Source of the DNA: CBDHHC01 sp050633205
Lineage (GTDB): Bacteria; Pseudomonadota; Alphaproteobacteria; Rhizobiales; CBDHHC01
DNA: 15,790 nucleotides
Direction of reading: 5' to 3'
Assembly: GCA_050633205.1 (NCBI GenBank)
Contig: JBOEGA010000055.1
Location: 1-15,790, forward strand
Shown: positions 14,309-15,790 of the stretch, one piece after another
Layout: each line of letters starts with the position of its first letter
How positions within the stretch are numbered: the first letter of the stretch is position 1
The notes under the pieces: generated by a model
What the model was told of the DNA's origin: nothing
Seen by the model: the letters and a program-made list of their open reading frames with translations, nothing else
Databases searched by the model: none
Translations under genes and position numbers: made by a program

Positions 14309-14368
14309 TCGGCCCTTTTAGCGAATTTTTTAATGTGGCTGCAAGCTGGCCAGCCAAATCACCACATA
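14309..14368 (-). ncRNA. SAM-II riboswitch (SAM_alpha) upstream of metX
   Basis: The minus strand shows the conserved SAM-II elements in order: P1 5' arm ATGTGG (14367-14362), TGATTTGGC, CTTGCAG, P1 3' arm CCACAT (14338-14333), then TCGCTAAAAGGGCCG (14324-14310). P1 is 6 bp. The pseudoknot stem can form between GGCC in the loop (14351-14348) and GGCC at the 3' side (14314-14311). SAM-II binds S-adenosylmethionine and lowers expression of methionine genes, mostly in Alphaproteobacteria. The aptamer starts a few bases after the predicted transcription start, so it occupies the very 5' end of the metX-metW mRNA. Confidence 0.95.
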
Positions 14369-14377
14369 ATGCCCAAA

Positions 14378-14406
14378 ATAAAGACATCAAGAGCATAGTC
14401 TGTCAA
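14378..14406 (-). promoter_or_regulatory. Promoter of metX-metW
   Basis: On the minus strand, a perfect TTGACA (14406-14401), a 17-base spacer, then CTTTAT (14383-14378). The start point is expected near 14371, immediately before the SAM-II aptamer. The -10 is a weak match, but the placement relative to the aptamer supports it. Confidence 0.65.
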
Positions 14407-14511
14407 GGTGATATTAAATGCTGATAAAAGAAAGAGATTAATATATTGATTTCATGAAAATAATTAGAGGTTCCTTCCTTCTATTGCGTGTCTTTGGGCT
14501 GGTTGCGCTAA

Positions 14512-14540
14512 TTGACACAGTCTATGGAATTGTGTGAGAA
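14512..14540 (+). promoter_or_regulatory. Possible hisC promoter
   Basis: A perfect TTGACA (14512-14517) is followed after 17 bases by TGAGAA, a poor -10. The position, about 55 bases before the GTG start, is reasonable. This is the best candidate in the gap, not a firm call. Confidence 0.3.
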
Positions 14541-14600
14541 GAGCCTGACCCCTAATACTGGTTTATAGTTTTTCCGAACAATTTTTCAGGAGGCAATTCC

Positions 14601-15695
14601 GTGGCAGCATCAGATAAACTTGTTCCGAGCAGTGGTGTTATGGATATCAGCCCTTATGTTCCTGGCAAAAGTTTTGTGCCGGGCGAAGGGGAGCTTATAA
14701 AGCTTTCATCAAATGAAACTCCTATGGGGCCAAGCCCTAAAGCGGTTGAAGCTTATAAGAATGAAGCTTTTCAACTGGAGAGATATCCGGATGGGGCTGC
14801 GGGGGTATTAAGAGAGGCTATTGGGCAGAAGCACGGGATTGATCCGGGACGAATTGTATGTGGTACAGGATCTGATGATATACTGAATTTGCTGGCCAAG
14901 GCGTATCTGAGACCCGGAGATGAGGCGATTGTTACGGAATTTGCCTTTCAGGTTTTCAAGATTGCTATTATGGGGCAGGGGGCCCGTCCTGTTTTTGCTT
15001 CGGAAGTTGATTACCGGACGGATGTTGATGCAATTCTTAGTTGCGTTTCCGATGCGACACGTATGGTTTTTCTGGCTAATCCGAATAATCCTACCGGAAC
15101 TTATCTGCCATATAGTGAGGTAGAGCGTCTTCGTGCGGGATTGCCTGACAGGGTTTTACTGGTGCTTGATGCAGCCTATGCAGAGTATATTGACCGGGAG
15201 GATTATAATCCGGGGCAGGATATGGTTTCGGCTGGCGATAATACGGTGATGACGCGGACGTTTTCCAAGGTTTACGGGCTTGCCAGCCTGCGGTTGGGCT
15301 GGGCTTACTGCCCTCAGGGGATTGCAGATGCTCTTAATCGAGTACGGGGGCCATTCAATGTACCGGGGCCAGCAATAGCAGCCGGGGTTGCCGCACTTTC
15401 TGATGAGGATTATGTTGAGAGATCTCTGGTACATAATAACAAGTGGTTACCATGGCTATCCGATAAAATTGCAGAGACTGGTGTCAAAGTTACTCCAAGT
15501 GTCGGGAATTTTGTGCTTGTTCATTTTGTAGATATTGGGAAGTCTGCTCAGGATGCTGACAGATTTCTGCAGAGCAGAAGAATTATTGTCAGGCCACTAG
15601 GTGGCTTTGGTTTGCCAGATGCATTGCGTGTTACAGTTGGGACTGAAAAAGAGAACCTTGCTTTTATTGACGCGTTGAGTGAGTTTATGGCTTGA
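14601..15695 (+). CDS. hisC: Histidinol-phosphate / aromatic aminotransferase HisC
   Basis: A 364-residue fold-type I PLP aminotransferase that makes histidinol phosphate from imidazole-acetol phosphate, and in many bacteria also transaminates aromatic keto acids. Visible features are LSSNETPMGPSP (35-46), the cofactor-binding GTGSDD (88-93), NPNNPTG (160-166), D190 and Y193 (LVLDAAYAEY), the PLP lysine K223 in TRTFSKVYGLASLRLGW, R231 and the C-terminal substrate arginine in ALRVTVGTEKEN. The start is a GTG at 14601 with a perfect AGGAGG 7 bases upstream. A tyrA-type gene follows after 25 bases, which points to a role in tyrosine/phenylalanine synthesis alongside or instead of histidine synthesis (inference). 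Confidence 0.93.
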   Translation: MAASDKLVPSSGVMDISPYVPGKSFVPGEGELIKLSSNETPMGPSPKAVEAYKNEAFQLERYPDGAAGVLREAIGQKHGIDPGRIVCGTGSDDILNLLAKAYLRPGDEAIVTEFAFQVFKIAIMGQGARPVFASEVDYRTDVDAILSCVSDATRMVFLANPNNPTGTYLPYSEVERLRAGLPDRVLLVLDAAYAEYIDREDYNPGQDMVSAGDNTVMTRTFSKVYGLASLRLGWAYCPQGIADALNRVRGPFNVPGPAIAAGVAALSDEDYVERSLVHNNKWLPWLSDKIAETGVKVTPSVGNFVLVHFVDIGKSAQDADRFLQSRRIIVRPLGGFGLPDALRVTVGTEKENLAFIDALSEFMA

Positions 15696-15720
15696 GAATT
15701 AAGAAACAGGTTAATTGAAA

Positions 15721-15790
15721 ATGGGCAATGCTAGCGAACCGATGTTTGAGAAGGTTACTCTTATCGGGTTGGGGTTGATTGGGTCTTCTC
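15721..15790 (+). CDS. Prephenate/arogenate dehydrogenase, N-terminal fragment (cut by window end)
   Basis: From the ATG at 15721, the 23 visible codons give a short leader and then VTLIGLGLIGSS, the Rossmann dinucleotide-binding start of TyrA/TyrC-type dehydrogenases, which oxidise prephenate or arogenate toward tyrosine. AGG lies about 10 bases upstream. Its place right after hisC matches the hisC-tyrC order of Alphaproteobacteria. The rest lies outside the window, so the substrate type cannot be judged. Confidence 0.75.
   Translation, partial: MGNASEPMFEKVTLIGLGLIGSS

Overview
The window looks like chromosomal DNA of a moderately low-GC (mid-40s percent by eye) alphaproteobacterium. The evidence is a SAM-II riboswitch (a class known mainly from Alphaproteobacteria) ahead of a metX-metW pair, an Omp25/Omp31-type small outer-membrane beta-barrel, a di-iron COQ7 ubiquinone hydroxylase, and hisC followed directly by a prephenate/arogenate dehydrogenase. 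I cannot name the genus. No transposase, phage gene, tRNA, rRNA or CRISPR array is visible.

Layout. (1) 1-3230, housekeeping: a folded GC-rich intergenic repeat, coq7 (-), a NUDIX hydrolase (+), gloB glyoxalase II (-) and a SAM-dependent methyltransferase with a degenerate SAM motif (+). (2) 3215-4283: a TetR regulator and a small HIT-like protein, both on the minus strand and probably co-transcribed. A 16-bp inverted repeat sits on the start site of a good promoter ahead of the regulator. (3) 4468-9849, iron-uptake block: a small, very basic four-cysteine secreted protein with its own terminator; an IutA/PvuA-like TonB-dependent siderophore receptor followed after 30 bp by a PepSY-type membrane protein (probable siderophore/ferric reductase); and, convergent with these, an exported protein made of two TonB C-terminal domains. 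(4) 10094-12395: an outer-membrane beta-barrel, then a flavodoxin-fold quinone/NAD(P)H oxidoreductase divergent from a second TetR regulator, with two matching TTGAC-N4-GTCAA operators over both promoters. (5) 12401-14406: metX and metW (methionine synthesis) on the minus strand behind a complete control leader of promoter, SAM-II aptamer and intrinsic terminator. The sequence allows a terminator/antiterminator switch. (6) 14601-end: hisC and the first 23 codons of a tyrA/tyrC-type dehydrogenase, a pair for aromatic amino acid synthesis.

Best candidates for something new are the tandem TonB_C exported protein beside a siderophore receptor/reductase operon, the unrecognised basic Cys/Arg/Tyr/Trp-rich secreted protein, and the apparent transcription-terminating SAM-II leader. 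Two Ns in metX sit where about six conserved codons appear to be missing, so that gene is probably intact in the organism but mis-assembled here.
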